The notes under the pieces are model-generated. The model worked only from the letters and a program-made list of their open reading frames with translations. It did not search any database and was not told where the DNA came from. Both the position numbers and the translations under genes were made by a program. This document shows, one piece after another, positions 11,503-20,684 of a DNA stretch of 64,000 nucleotides (position 1 is the first letter of the stretch; every line of letters starts with the position of its first letter). This DNA comes from Closterium sp. NIES-65 (Eukaryota > Streptophyta > Zygnematophyceae > Desmidiales > Closteriaceae), in the NCBI GenBank assembly GCA_948144175.1, contig CANXME010000550.1, forward strand, positions 27,668-91,667. Reading direction: 5' to 3'.

Positions 11503-11507
11503 CCTAG
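11503..11507 (+). repeat. Left target-site duplication CCTAG of the outer LTR
   Basis: CCTAG sits directly before the outer LTR start (TGTTGACGG). The same five bases follow its end at 20093-20097. A 5-bp duplication is typical of LTR-retroelement integration. Confidence 0.75.
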
Positions 11508-11641
11508 TGTTGACGGAATAGGAGTGTTGGCCCCGCCCTCGCTTGGGCAACGTTGACGACTTGGTCCGATGTACGGGAGAAGCAGCCAACCGCTCACAAT
11601 AGGAGAGCTGCTCAACCGTCTTCGTCGAGCTGCAGGGGACC

Positions 11642-12182
11642 TGTCGCATGACTCTTGCGAATGAGTGCACAAAAGTTCATGAGACAGCTCCTAAGGTGAG
11701 TATGGTTGGGTAAATCGTAAGGGAAGTAGTATTGTTGTATTGTTGTTATAAATTGTACTGTAGAGTGTACGGGTAAGGGGGGGGGTTTTGTGGTGATATT
11801 AGAATTGTGGCAGGGATAGAAGAATCGAGGCGGGGCCACTCGAAATGAGGACGGGACGACGGCTGACCTGGCAAGGGCCACCGGTGAAGCGGAAAGGGGA
11901 CAGGGGTGACGAGGCTTGCCCGAGTCGCATGCATGGAAAGGAGCCCAAGGGTTGGGCGGTGCGAGAGGTAGTTGGCAGACCCCAAGGCACAGATTCACGA
12001 GGGGTGACAGGAAGCCAAAACTAGCACAGCAAGGACACCAATTCACTTTTGTTTGTCTTCTCGTAATTGTGGGAAAGCTTGTGATTCAGTTGTGATCCGT
12101 CGTCAAGCTGAGCAACTGCTAGATCCACGTCGGAGAAGCCAAACTAGTGCGGCCATTTGTGCCTAGGGAAGGAAACTAGCCA
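11642..12182 (+). repeat. 5' LTR of the methyltransferase-bearing gypsy element
   Basis: 541 bp from TGTCGCATGA to ACTAGCCA, identical by eye to 18725-19265, including a run of nine G at about 11778-11786. A TATA-box candidate (TATAAAT, 11747-11753) lies about 105 bp from the LTR start and probably serves U3 transcription. The LTR may extend upstream to TG at 11631 (see findings). Confidence 0.9.
11747..11753 (+). promoter_or_regulatory. TATA-box candidate in the 5' LTR
   Basis: TATAAAT within U3 of the 5' LTR, repeated in the 3' LTR at about 18830-18836. It is the only clear TATA-like site in the LTR and is the likely core promoter for genomic RNA. Position and sequence are seen; function is inferred. 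Confidence 0.45.
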
Positions 12183-12215
12183 CTCGCGTCGAGGGCTTCT
12201 TTACAAACAAAAGTC

Positions 12216-15200
12216 ATGGCGGGCATGTCACTACGTAGTGGTGCCAAGCTGTCCGGAATGGGAGAACCACCGGAGAAGGAAGGAGTTCCGGCGGGGAACG
12301 AAGTGGAAGGAAGCCCGGGGGAGAGATCCGATCCCGAGCGAGTAACTGCCCGGAATGACGCCGAGGACAAGGGCCGGCGGGAAGAACGACGCGGAGGTGG
12401 TATGACCCCCCGCGGATCGGGACGATTTGCGATGCGCGCCGAGAGAACCCAGGGAGAGCTGTCGCCGTCAGAAGAACAGGCGACGGTGGCGGGGAGGGGC
12501 ATCGCTGCGCCAGTTGCCAGATCAGAAGGAGGAAGGGGAGGGCAGATGACGCCATCCGGAAGCGGGAATTCAAGACGCTCGCTGTGGGAGGAGGGGTCAC
12601 GCTACCGATACACCAGCCTCCCTAAGGTGGAGGTTCCGAGTCGCTTCAGTGGAGATCAAGAGTCGGGGCCGAGAGTGAAGACCTACGCGATGCACGTGCG
12701 GAACGAGAAATACGGATGGGAGATGGACGGCCTGGATTTACGGCACTTCTTCAGATCTTTGGGGAACACGCTGGCGGGGGAGGCGGAAGCGTTTTACCTG
12801 GAGATTAGGGACCCGCTGCTGCAGGAGGAAGAGCGAGACGAGGAGGGCCGACTGCTACGGGACGAAGAAGGGAAGCCCATCCGCTTACGGGACCCGACGG
12901 AGCGCTTCCTGCAAGAATTGGCGGCGCACTTCCCCACGCAAACGCCGGCCAGGATGAGGGAGTTCGACCAGTTGAGACGAGGTTCACGAGAGTCTCTCCT
13001 GGGCTATTATCGGCGAGTGCATCAACTGGCGGAGGACATCGGCTGCAGCGAACCGCGTATTATAGTAGCCAAATTTTTGGACGGCCTGGCCGGAGAGCTA
13101 GCACGGACCGTGAGGGATCGGACATACGACCTGGGTCCCAACGCCACGCTGCGACAGGCGTATGAAATCGCATGGCGACACGAGCAGTCCCTGAGCCTCT
13201 ATGACCTGGGGAGGAAGACCGAGAAGCCGCCCAGGGAGAGAGAGCGCAGGGGAGTCGGCTGGGGAGGGGCCCTACTGGCTGGGGAGGAGGCGGAAGAGGA
13301 AGACCAGGAAAGGGATCGAGCCTCTAGGAGTCGGACGCGGAAGCCTCGCAGCGCGGCCCACTCTCCTGGAGAAGAGCCGGTCTGCTACAAGTGCCGGGAG
13401 CCGGGGCACTTCAAGAGGGACTGCCCCAAGCTGCAAACCTGCTCCTATTGCCAGAGAAAGGGGCATCAGGCTGACAATTGCTACACTAAGCAACGCGAGC
13501 AGAAGGGTCGCGGGGGAAGGAGAGGAAGGATCGAGGAGCTGGAAGAGGAGCTGAGGAGGCTTCGGGCAGAGGAAGAGGACACGATGGCAGAAGAGGAAAA
13601 GCCAGTCCACGTCGCAAGGTACGCGGAAGAGTCCGACGAAGAAGGACCGGAGCCCATCTTCATGGCGGCAAACCCGGGGAGGGAGAGGGAAGACCTGGGC
13701 CTGCGCAGTGGTGCCGCAGACGGCCGAAGGGGCACGGCGACAGTAAGGAGGGGACCGCGGGCAACAGTAGACGAGGCCGTAGAGGAGGCGGCAGGAGCAG
13801 CGGAAGAAGCAGTGCAGCGGGCGGTGGCCCGAACGGGGCCCAGGAGGCACCCGTTTGAGAGGATGGCGGCTCGTCCTTGCGTGGTGGAAGCGCTGGAGGG
13901 GACGGTAGCAGTGGAAGGGAAATACCCGGGCACAACAATCATTGATACCGGGGCGTCCCAAGTGCTGGTGGGAAGGCGACTGGCCGAAAGGCTGGGACTG
14001 CATCGGGCCGAGAATGTGACGCCGGAAGGAGTAAGGATTCAAACGGCGGAAGGAGGGGATGGAACATGGCTACCGAGAACCATCCGACCCCAAGAAGTGG
14101 TGTTGGCGCCAGGAAGGGCCGAAGAGACCAGAATCCGAGTACACTGTCTGGTATCCGACTCGGAAGACTATGACCTCTTGCTCGGTATGGAGCTCCTCTA
14201 CAAGGTGGGGGCAGTGGTGGATACGTGGGCGGAGAGGGTCACCTACCAGCCACTGTATTGGGATTCAGAAGCGACCCGTGCTGGAGAGGAGGGAGCAGTC
14301 CTACCGGCGCGCTTTCTGCGAGGAAGGGTGGAGTATCGAGAGCCGCATCACCAGCGGGTGCCCGAGCAGCGATGGGAAGATGCGGGAGTGTACCTGGAAA
14401 GGGCAGCCAGTCGACGAAGAATGGAGGAAGCGGCTGGGGCGAGGGTGGAGGAACTGAGGGAGGCCAGAGGACTGGCCGAACCAGCCTATGACTTTGAAAC
14501 TTTCAATCGGCCGGTACGGCTGGTGGAATTGTTCGGGGGTGTCGGCCCGGGGCTGGCCGCCTGTGTCCGTCTGGGCATGGTGGTGGAGCGATGGACCTAC
14601 GTAGAGAAGAACCCAGAGGTCAGGAGGATGGCGATGCATCACGCGATGATACTGCACGAGCGATTCCCAGACAAGCTATCCAGAGACGTAGTCGAGCAGG
14701 CCCGGTTGGAGGCGGAAAGGATGAGCGATGTGACGGAGGTGACCGAGGAGGTGGTAGCAAGCTGGGGGCAAGTGGACCTGCTGGTGGCGGGATGGGAGTG
14801 TCAAGGCCTGTCCAGAGCAGGAAGAGGGAGAGGACTAGAAGACCCCAGGACGGCTCTATTCCAAGAATTAATTCGGGTGATGAAGCTAATAAAGCGAAGG
14901 CAAGGCCCGTTCTCGTACGTGGTGGAGAATCTTGACGTGGCGGATGATGAAAGGAGCTTAGTGAAGGAGGCGCACCGGGCGGTCACACGGGAGCTGGGCC
15001 ATGGGGTAGCATGGGACGCAGCACAGATGGGTGCTCGGGCACATCGGATCCGGCGGTATTGGCAGAACATGGTCCCAGAACCAGTGCTGCGGGACCAGTT
15101 GGGTCGCATGCGCCGGCCATTACCCCTGCTGGTGCAGGATATCCTGGAACCGGGGAGGAGGGTGGCCCCAGTGGTCAGCCCGGACATAAGGACGCAGTAC

Positions 15201-18200
15201 CCGTGTAACGAGGTGGGGGCACCACGGCAGGCCTGGCCAACTCTGGTGTCGACACCGGGGAGCTATGCCTTTAGCATGCAAGGGGATCAACCGGGACCGG
15301 GAATGGTACAGGTGCTGGCGACGGGGGAGTGGGAGGAGCCACTAGCAGTGGAACGTGAGAGAGCCATGGGCTATCTGCGAAACGCGACGGCGGCGGAAGG
15401 GGTGTCAGAAGAAGTGAGGCGGCAGGCGCTGGGAGGAGCTATTGACCAGCATGCCTTGGGATGGTTGCTGTATCGCGCTGAAAAGAGGCATGAAACGCTG
15501 AGAGCGCAGCTGCTCATGCTGCAGAGGTACAGGGACTTCATAGAGATGACGGACACGGAACCGGAGATGGCGATGGAGGTGGCGGCTCAATGGAGGCAAT
15601 CGGCAGTATATCAGAGGGAGGAGAGAGCGCGAGAAGAGGACCAGTTCAACCGTCAAGGGATGGTATTGATGGCAAAGGGAGCAAGGGCGGAGAGAAGCAA
15701 AGAGAACACTGAAGGAGAAGTAGAAGGAAGGGAGGAGGCACCGGTGGAGGGAGCACAGGACAGAGCCGGGGAGTGGCAAATGGGGGACGGTCTTAACGAG
15801 GGACAGAAGGAAAAGATGAGGAGAGTGTTGGGGGCAGCCAGAGGGGCATTTGCATTTTCTGTGAAGGAGTTGGGCAAGTGTAATCGGGCAGTGATGGACA
15901 TAGAGCTGCAGAGCCAAGAGCCAGTGTACCAGAGGCGGAGACGGATGAGTCCTGGAGACCGAGACATTGCGGAGGAGAAGTGCAAAGAGCTGTTAGAAGC
16001 GGGATTGATCCGGGAATCCACCTCCGAGTACGCGGCAGCAACCGTGGTGGCAGCTCGCAAGGACCTAACAGGAGAGACGATATCAAGGCGGATGTGCGGT
16101 GATTACAGGGGATTGAATAGGGTGACCAAGAGCGACCGCTATCCCATGCCGGTGGTTGAAGAGCTCTTTGATGAGTTGTCGAAAGGACGGGTATATACCA
16201 CGCTGGACCTGAGACAAGGCTTCAATCAGATACCTATCCGAGAAGCAGATAAGCACAAGACGGCCTTTCATGGTCCCGACAAACTTTATGAATGGAATTA
16301 CATGCCCTTCGGTTTGAAGAATGCGTCAGCCCGGTTCCAGAGGGTCATGGATCAGGTGCTTCAGGAATTGCCGTGCGCCCTCTGCTACATAGATGATGTG
16401 ATCATCTACAGCCCTGATGGGGAGCAGCATGTGGAGGATGTGGCCAAAACACTGAAGGCCATAGAGGCGGCTGGGCTGACCTGCCATCCCGGCAAGTGCA
16501 CCTTTGGGGTACGAACGGTAGGGTATCTCGGGTTCCAAGTGGGAGAGGGCGGAATGACGGTCCAGCAAGCCAAGGTGGAAGTAGTGGACCGCCTCCAGCA
16601 GCCGACCGACCGAAGCATGCTGAGAGCGCAGCTAGGGTTCTTAAACTACTACAGGAAATTCATCCCAAACTTCAGCAGGACGGCGAAACCACTGAATTTG
16701 CTGCTGAGGGAGGATGTCGCCTGGGAGTGGAAGGAGGAGCAAGAAGCTGCCTGGAGGGTGCTGAAGGAGGCAGTAAAAACCGCCCCTGTACTGCGGCTGC
16801 CAAGACAAGATGAACCCTTCCTGCTATACACTGACTGGAGTAGCGGGGGGTTGGGAGCGGTGCTGTGCCAATTGGAAGAGGGAGTGGAGCGGGTGGTGGC
16901 ATACGCCAGTCGTTCCTGCAGCCCAGCAGAAAGCAACTACAGCTCCTACGAAGGAGAGGGGCTGGCAGCTGTGTGGGCAGTGGAGTTGTTTAGACCCTAC
17001 CTCCAAGGGAGAAAGTTCACCCTCATCACAGATCACCAGCCCCTCTTGTGGCTGATGACTAATCAAACGCTGAGGGGAAGGAATGCAAGATGGGCAATGC
17101 GGTTGCAAGAATTCGATTTCGAAGTCAGACACCGCCCAGGGAAGACGCTCCAGCATGTCGACGGCCTGTCGAGGCAGGGGCCAGCGGTACCGAGTAAGGA
17201 AGGAGTGACCCCCGAGGCAGCACTGGTATACTCGGCAGTAGCCGCGGAGAAAGAGGGGTGGAGGAGGAGAAGGGATGCTGAGAAGGGGTGCGCAGAGATT
17301 TGGGAGGATAAACCAGTACTAGACTGGGTGCGAGGAGTGGGACCAGAGGGGCTGGAAGTGCCGGAAAGGGTGAGAGCTAGGGGCGTGCACTACAGGTGGC
17401 AGGATGACCAGCTGCAGTTGGTAACGGAGGATGGATGGAGAATCGTACCCAGACCTGGAGAGAGGAGAGATTTGATACTGCAGATCCATACGAAGTTCGG
17501 GCACTACGCCGTGGAGAGGACCACCCAGCTGCTGCAAACCATGTATTGGTGGCCAGGAATGAGAGGGCAGGTAAAAAGGGAGGTAGCAGAATGCGAGCCC
17601 TGCAGTAGGAATCGGGCGGTGCTGGAAAGGAGTAAGGCAGAACTACAGTCGCTGCCTATTGGGAGCATCGGCTACCGATGGTCGTTGGACTTGGCGGGGG
17701 AGCTGCCCTTGTCCAGGAGAGGAAAGCAGTTTATCCTGGTGATGATAGAGCACACTAGCAAATGGATTGAAGTGGCGGCTCTGTCGCGTAAGACAGCCGC
17801 ATCGGTGGCAGAGGCTTTCGTGCAGCAGGTGCTATGCAGGTTTGGGGCGTGTGGAGAAGTATTGACTGATCAAGGGACAGAGTTCGCGGGAGAGTTTGAG
17901 GCATTACTGAAGGAAGTAGGTATAGTGCACAGAAGGACCTCACGGTATCATCCACAAGCGGACGGGCTGACAGAGAGAATGATTCAGACGTTGAAGAAAG
18001 GCCTGAGGAAGTATTGTGAGGAAGAAGAGAGGCGGGATTGGGACGTGAAATTACCGTGGGTGGCAGCAGGGTACCGTTTCAGCAAACAGCAAGCGTTGAA
18101 AAGCTACTCTCCTTACCAGCTGCTGTTCGGAAAGGAGCCCCTGCTACCCGTGGGAGCTCCTAAGGTCTTAAGAGAGGCGGTAGGAGACGAAGACCCCAAC

Positions 18201-18659
18201 ACCTGGGCGGCTGTCGCAGCGGCCAGGGCGAAGTATCTCCGGTCGATCATGCCGGCTGCACTGGAGAACCTGGAGGTAGCACAGATGAGAGATGCTCGCC
18301 GGTACAGTCAGAGGAGACAAGGGGGGAAGGAAGTCGTGAGAAAGGACAGAGGGGTGCAAGTAGGGGATGAGGTGTACCTGAGAGAGCGGCGGAAGGACAC
18401 ACTGGAGTGCGGGCTGAGCAAAACGAAGTGGAAAGTGCGAGAGCTACGGGAATCAGGGGTGGTTCTTTTGGAAGACTCTCAGGGGAAGAGGGTGAAGGAC
18501 CATATCTCCAATACTGCTAAGGCGACAGCATCACGACCTGTGGGCAGGGGCGCAGAACAGGTCGTGAGGGGGCATGACAGGGGTCCAGAGAGTATCATTA
18601 CCTATAAGAGACGAGGAGGAGGTGTGCACAAGGAAGCGGGGAAGCAGGGAGAGAAGTAA
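12216..18659 (+). CDS. Gag-pol polyprotein with internal DNMT3-like cytosine methyltransferase
   Basis: Single 2147-residue frame without frameshift or stop. Gag: retrotransposon capsid-like region (~aa 140-330), then two CX2CX4HX4C zinc knuckles at aa 390-403 and 409-422 for RNA packaging. Protease: IIDTGAS with the catalytic Asp at aa 577. Methyltransferase: aa ~766-1090 (own entry). Reverse transcriptase: LDLRQGFNQI and YIDD at aa 1391-1394. RNase H: TDWSSGG with Asp 1540. Integrase: HHCC finger (H1758, C1793, C1796), then the D-D-E core at D1825 (SLDLAG), D1885 (LTDQGTEF) and E1920 (LTERM), with the last spacing one residue shorter than usual. No chromodomain is visible at the C-terminus. 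The start at 12216 is 33 bases after the 5' LTR. The polyprotein is presumably cleaved by its protease; the frame ends 65 bases before the 3' LTR. Confidence 0.94.
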   Translation: MAGMSLRSGAKLSGMGEPPEKEGVPAGNEVEGSPGERSDPERVTARNDAEDKGRREERRGGGMTPRGSGRFAMRAERTQGELSPSEEQATVAGRGIAAPVARSEGGRGGQMTPSGSGNSRRSLWEEGSRYRYTSLPKVEVPSRFSGDQESGPRVKTYAMHVRNEKYGWEMDGLDLRHFFRSLGNTLAGEAEAFYLEIRDPLLQEEERDEEGRLLRDEEGKPIRLRDPTERFLQELAAHFPTQTPARMREFDQLRRGSRESLLGYYRRVHQLAEDIGCSEPRIIVAKFLDGLAGELARTVRDRTYDLGPNATLRQAYEIAWRHEQSLSLYDLGRKTEKPPRERERRGVGWGGALLAGEEAEEEDQERDRASRSRTRKPRSAAHSPGEEPVCYKCREPGHFKRDCPKLQTCSYCQRKGHQADNCYTKQREQKGRGGRRGRIEELEEELRRLRAEEEDTMAEEEKPVHVARYAEESDEEGPEPIFMAANPGREREDLGLRSGAADGRRGTATVRRGPRATVDEAVEEAAGAAEEAVQRAVARTGPRRHPFERMAARPCVVEALEGTVAVEGKYPGTTIIDTGASQVLVGRRLAERLGLHRAENVTPEGVRIQTAEGGDGTWLPRTIRPQEVVLAPGRAEETRIRVHCLVSDSEDYDLLLGMELLYKVGAVVDTWAERVTYQPLYWDSEATRAGEEGAVLPARFLRGRVEYREPHHQRVPEQRWEDAGVYLERAASRRRMEEAAGARVEELREARGLAEPAYDFETFNRPVRLVELFGGVGPGLAACVRLGMVVERWTYVEKNPEVRRMAMHHAMILHERFPDKLSRDVVEQARLEAERMSDVTEVTEEVVASWGQVDLLVAGWECQGLSRAGRGRGLEDPRTALFQELIRVMKLIKRRQGPFSYVVENLDVADDERSLVKEAHRAVTRELGHGVAWDAAQMGARAHRIRRYWQNMVPEPVLRDQLGRMRRPLPLLVQDILEPGRRVAPVVSPDIRTQYPCNEVGAPRQAWPTLVSTPGSYAFSMQGDQPGPGMVQVLATGEWEEPLAVERERAMGYLRNATAAEGVSEEVRRQALGGAIDQHALGWLLYRAEKRHETLRAQLLMLQRYRDFIEMTDTEPEMAMEVAAQWRQSAVYQREERAREEDQFNRQGMVLMAKGARAERSKENTEGEVEGREEAPVEGAQDRAGEWQMGDGLNEGQKEKMRRVLGAARGAFAFSVKELGKCNRAVMDIELQSQEPVYQRRRRMSPGDRDIAEEKCKELLEAGLIRESTSEYAAATVVAARKDLTGETISRRMCGDYRGLNRVTKSDRYPMPVVEELFDELSKGRVYTTLDLRQGFNQIPIREADKHKTAFHGPDKLYEWNYMPFGLKNASARFQRVMDQVLQELPCALCYIDDVIIYSPDGEQHVEDVAKTLKAIEAAGLTCHPGKCTFGVRTVGYLGFQVGEGGMTVQQAKVEVVDRLQQPTDRSMLRAQLGFLNYYRKFIPNFSRTAKPLNLLLREDVAWEWKEEQEAAWRVLKEAVKTAPVLRLPRQDEPFLLYTDWSSGGLGAVLCQLEEGVERVVAYASRSCSPAESNYSSYEGEGLAAVWAVELFRPYLQGRKFTLITDHQPLLWLMTNQTLRGRNARWAMRLQEFDFEVRHRPGKTLQHVDGLSRQGPAVPSKEGVTPEAALVYSAVAAEKEGWRRRRDAEKGCAEIWEDKPVLDWVRGVGPEGLEVPERVRARGVHYRWQDDQLQLVTEDGWRIVPRPGERRDLILQIHTKFGHYAVERTTQLLQTMYWWPGMRGQVKREVAECEPCSRNRAVLERSKAELQSLPIGSIGYRWSLDLAGELPLSRRGKQFILVMIEHTSKWIEVAALSRKTAASVAEAFVQQVLCRFGACGEVLTDQGTEFAGEFEALLKEVGIVHRRTSRYHPQADGLTERMIQTLKKGLRKYCEEEERRDWDVKLPWVAAGYRFSKQQALKSYSPYQLLFGKEPLLPVGAPKVLREAVGDEDPNTWAAVAAARAKYLRSIMPAALENLEVAQMRDARRYSQRRQGGKEVVRKDRGVQVGDEVYLRERRKDTLECGLSKTKWKVRELRESGVVLLEDSQGKRVKDHISNTAKATASRPVGRGAEQVVRGHDRGPESIITYKRRGGGVHKEAGKQGEK
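14502..15482 (+). other. DNMT3-like C5-cytosine methyltransferase domain within pol
   Basis: Predicted to methylate DNA cytosine using S-adenosylmethionine. Motif I is VELFGGVGPGL (aa 770-780, SAM binding). Motif IV is LVAGWECQGLS with the catalytic Cys at aa 862; the usual Pro before Cys is Glu. Motif VI is VVENLD with Glu 904. Motif VIII/IX is AHRIRRYWQN (Arg-rich, aa ~942-951), very like the RxRYFWGN signature of DNMT3/DRM enzymes. VQDILEPGR (aa 973-981) resembles the DNMT3 target-recognition region. Motif X is represented by ERERAMGY (from aa 1046), then RRQALGGAI...LGWLL. Motifs keep the ordinary order, unlike the permuted plant DRM proteins. The domain is in frame with protease and RT, so it is made as part of the polyprotein. 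Specificity is unknown. Confidence 0.88.
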
Positions 18660-18724
18660 GGATTAGAGGGCACAGAGCAAGAGAAGGACGGGAGGGCGGA
18701 TCCACTGGGAGAGGGTGCGACAGC

Positions 18725-19265
18725 TGTCGCATGACTCTTGCGAATGAGTGCACAAAAGTTCATGAGACAGCTCCTAAGGTGAGTATGGTTGGGTAAATCG
18801 TAAGGGAAGTAGTATTGTTGTATTGTTGTTATAAATTGTACTGTAGAGTGTACGGGTAAGGGGGGGGGTTTTGTGGTGATATTAGAATTGTGGCAGGGAT
18901 AGAAGAATCGAGGCGGGGCCACTCGAAATGAGGACGGGACGACGGCTGACCTGGCAAGGGCCACCGGTGAAGCGGAAAGGGGACAGGGGTGACGAGGCTT
19001 GCCCGAGTCGCATGCATGGAAAGGAGCCCAAGGGTTGGGCGGTGCGAGAGGTAGTTGGCAGACCCCAAGGCACAGATTCACGAGGGGTGACAGGAAGCCA
19101 AAACTAGCACAGCAAGGACACCAATTCACTTTTGTTTGTCTTCTCGTAATTGTGGGAAAGCTTGTGATTCAGTTGTGATCCGTCGTCAAGCTGAGCAACT
19201 GCTAGATCCACGTCGGAGAAGCCAAACTAGTGCGGCCATTTGTGCCTAGGGAAGGAAACTAGCCA
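18725..19265 (+). repeat. 3' LTR of the methyltransferase-bearing gypsy element
   Basis: 541 bp, same sequence as the 5' LTR. Upstream, GGGAGAGGG (18707-18715) is the likely polypurine tract. The intervening TGCGACAGC forms, with the first LTR bases, the perfect 16-bp palindrome TGCGACAGCTGTCGCA (18716-18731), so the true LTR may begin at 18716. Confidence 0.9.
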
Positions 19266-20092
19266 CTAGCCGCTGTGGCGCTGCTGTCGGCCAGGGAGCT
19301 CGACAGCTGCAGCTGATTGGGCTAGGCGACGGGTGGGCCGTCGACCAGGACGGGCAGTTCGACCGGGAGGCCGACGCAGCTCTCCGTCGACCTGACAAGT
19401 GAGGAATGGTCGACGAGGGGAACACGACGTCAACCGCTCACAATTCTGGTCGACGGAAGGGGTCCGTCGACCAGGGGGTAGCTTGACAGGAGCTGTGGTC
19501 AACTAGAGGCACCTGGTGGTCGACCAGAGGCACCTGGTGGTTGACCGGAGGCACCTGGTGGTCGATCAGAGCAGTTGGTGGTCGACCAGGTAACCTACTT
19601 GACAAGTTCTGCGGAGGCACGCGAATGTCGTCGAGGTCGCGATGGCGAAGGCGACTTCGGGCTGGTAACCCGAAGTCGATGTGGCTCGTCAGGCGCAGAC
19701 AACAGCCGATGGATGCACAACGAGGCGAGTCGCGCCAATCGTTTGCACGCACCTGCGAGCGTATGCACTGCTGTCTTCTACGGGGCAACGCTGGACAGCC
19801 GCTCTGCTGCAGCGTTGGCACGCCGTCGACCTGCTATGTTGGCAGGTTGTCTTTCAGCAGTGCTGACACGGCGACCAGGCTAGCTGCAGAGTTGCTAGGT
19901 GCCTGATATAGTCATTGTTGTCATTGCTTGTTGAATCAATTATGTATTTCCGACTTTGTTAGTGGAAAATCTTGCCGATTTTTCCCGTGAATGTGCAAGC
20001 GCTAAAGAACTAAGCAAAGTTACGATCACTCCTAGTAGTTTGTGCCAACCTCCGTAGTCTAGCTCACTACCGTTGTAGAGTGACTTTCCGCA

Positions 20093-20097
20093 CCTAG
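20093..20097 (+). repeat. Right target-site duplication CCTAG of the outer LTR
   Basis: Matches 11503-11507 and follows the outer LTR terminal CCGCA. Removing 11508-20097 restores a single CCTAG between the flanks. Confidence 0.75.
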
Positions 20098-20103
20098 TGT
20101 TTC

Positions 20104-20484
20104 TTGCCTTCCCTGAACGCATTTCTTATGGTGAAAAAAGCTGATAGTGGCAAAATTGGTCCCTTCATCATGAGGCTTCCTAGGATTGTGGCAGACCAAG
20201 CTCGGTTCAACTCAAACAAACGAGCCATGGCTATCAAAGCGAGAATAATGCCCAGCGCAAACCCTCTCAATTCCATCTTGATAATGTCTAGCCATGTAGG
20301 CATAAACAATACTGGCCTAGTTTCAGCTCTTGCTCTCGTTAGTTTTGAAACTAATATGGTTCTCATATACTTCCTACCATACGCTGTGATGGGCCTCAAT
20401 GAAAGCGGGGCTTGGGTCAAAAGCGGGCCAAAACGGCCCGACCAGGGCCGCACCTCGAGACAGGCCGGCCCAATCCACCCCTAA
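20104..20484. other. Unrecognised open stretch, both strands
   Basis: A 126-codon frame on the plus strand (PSLNAFLMVKKADSGKIGPF...) and a 119-codon frame opposite it are both open; the minus frame contains one hydrophobic segment (FALGIILALIAMARLF). Neither resembles a family I know and neither has flanking exons I can connect. It starts right after the outer LTR target site, so the LTR inserted at its edge. The 3' part (20400-20530) is GGCCCG-rich repeat. Confidence 0.2.
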
Positions 20485-20684
20485 ACGGACGGGCCAAAAG
20501 TAGGCATCTGGCCCGACCCAACCCGACTTTTTGGCGTGAAATTCGCCCCCATGGCACGTAGCAAACCCTTTAGCAGGCCCCCAACACACTCATTGCAAAC
20601 CTTTCCACACCTCTCATATGCACCACCACAACCTCCCTCCTTCCACTCACCCATTTTCTCTACTTCTTTGTTGACATTGTGCAC

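Larger units (their letters stand above)
11642..19265 (+). mobile_element. Young, intact Ty3/gypsy retrotransposon carrying a DNA methyltransferase
   Basis: Complete LTR retrotransposon: two 541-bp LTRs (11642-12182 and 18725-19265) that I read as identical, around a single 2147-codon gag-pol frame. Domain order is gag, two zinc knuckles, aspartic protease, DNMT3-like methyltransferase, reverse transcriptase, RNase H, integrase; integrase after RNase H is the Ty3/gypsy order. Identical LTRs and the open frame indicate very recent insertion and possible activity. It sits inside an older solo LTR. No perfect target duplication is visible and the extreme 5' end is atypical (see findings). A canonical primer-binding site beginning TGG was not found just after the 5' LTR. 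A purine tract GGGAGAGGG lies at 18707-18715 before the 3' LTR. Confidence 0.93.
11508..20092 (+). mobile_element. Outer solo LTR interrupted by the gypsy element
   Basis: An LTR beginning TGTTGACGG (11508) and ending TTTCCGCA (20092), flanked by CCTAG on both sides. Its own sequence is about 0.96 kb (11508-11641 plus 19266-20092); the rest is the later-inserted gypsy element. It is related to the minus-strand LTR at 62692-63756: starts TGTTGACG/TGTCAACG, a shared GGAGTGTTGGCCCCG-like block, and a shared end (CCGTAGTCTAGCTC...CCGTTGTAG...CCGCA). The part right of the insertion contains a short GTCGACCAGAGGCACCTGGTG-type tandem repeat (about 19505-19590) and a tract related to the 62692-63756 copy. 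No internal domain is present, so it is a solo LTR, older than the insertion it carries. Confidence 0.75.

Noticed and set aside
12217-12234. TGGCGGGC as primer-binding site of the gypsy element
   Set aside because: It overlaps the gag start codon, lies 34 bases from the LTR and does not match a tRNA 3' end I know.
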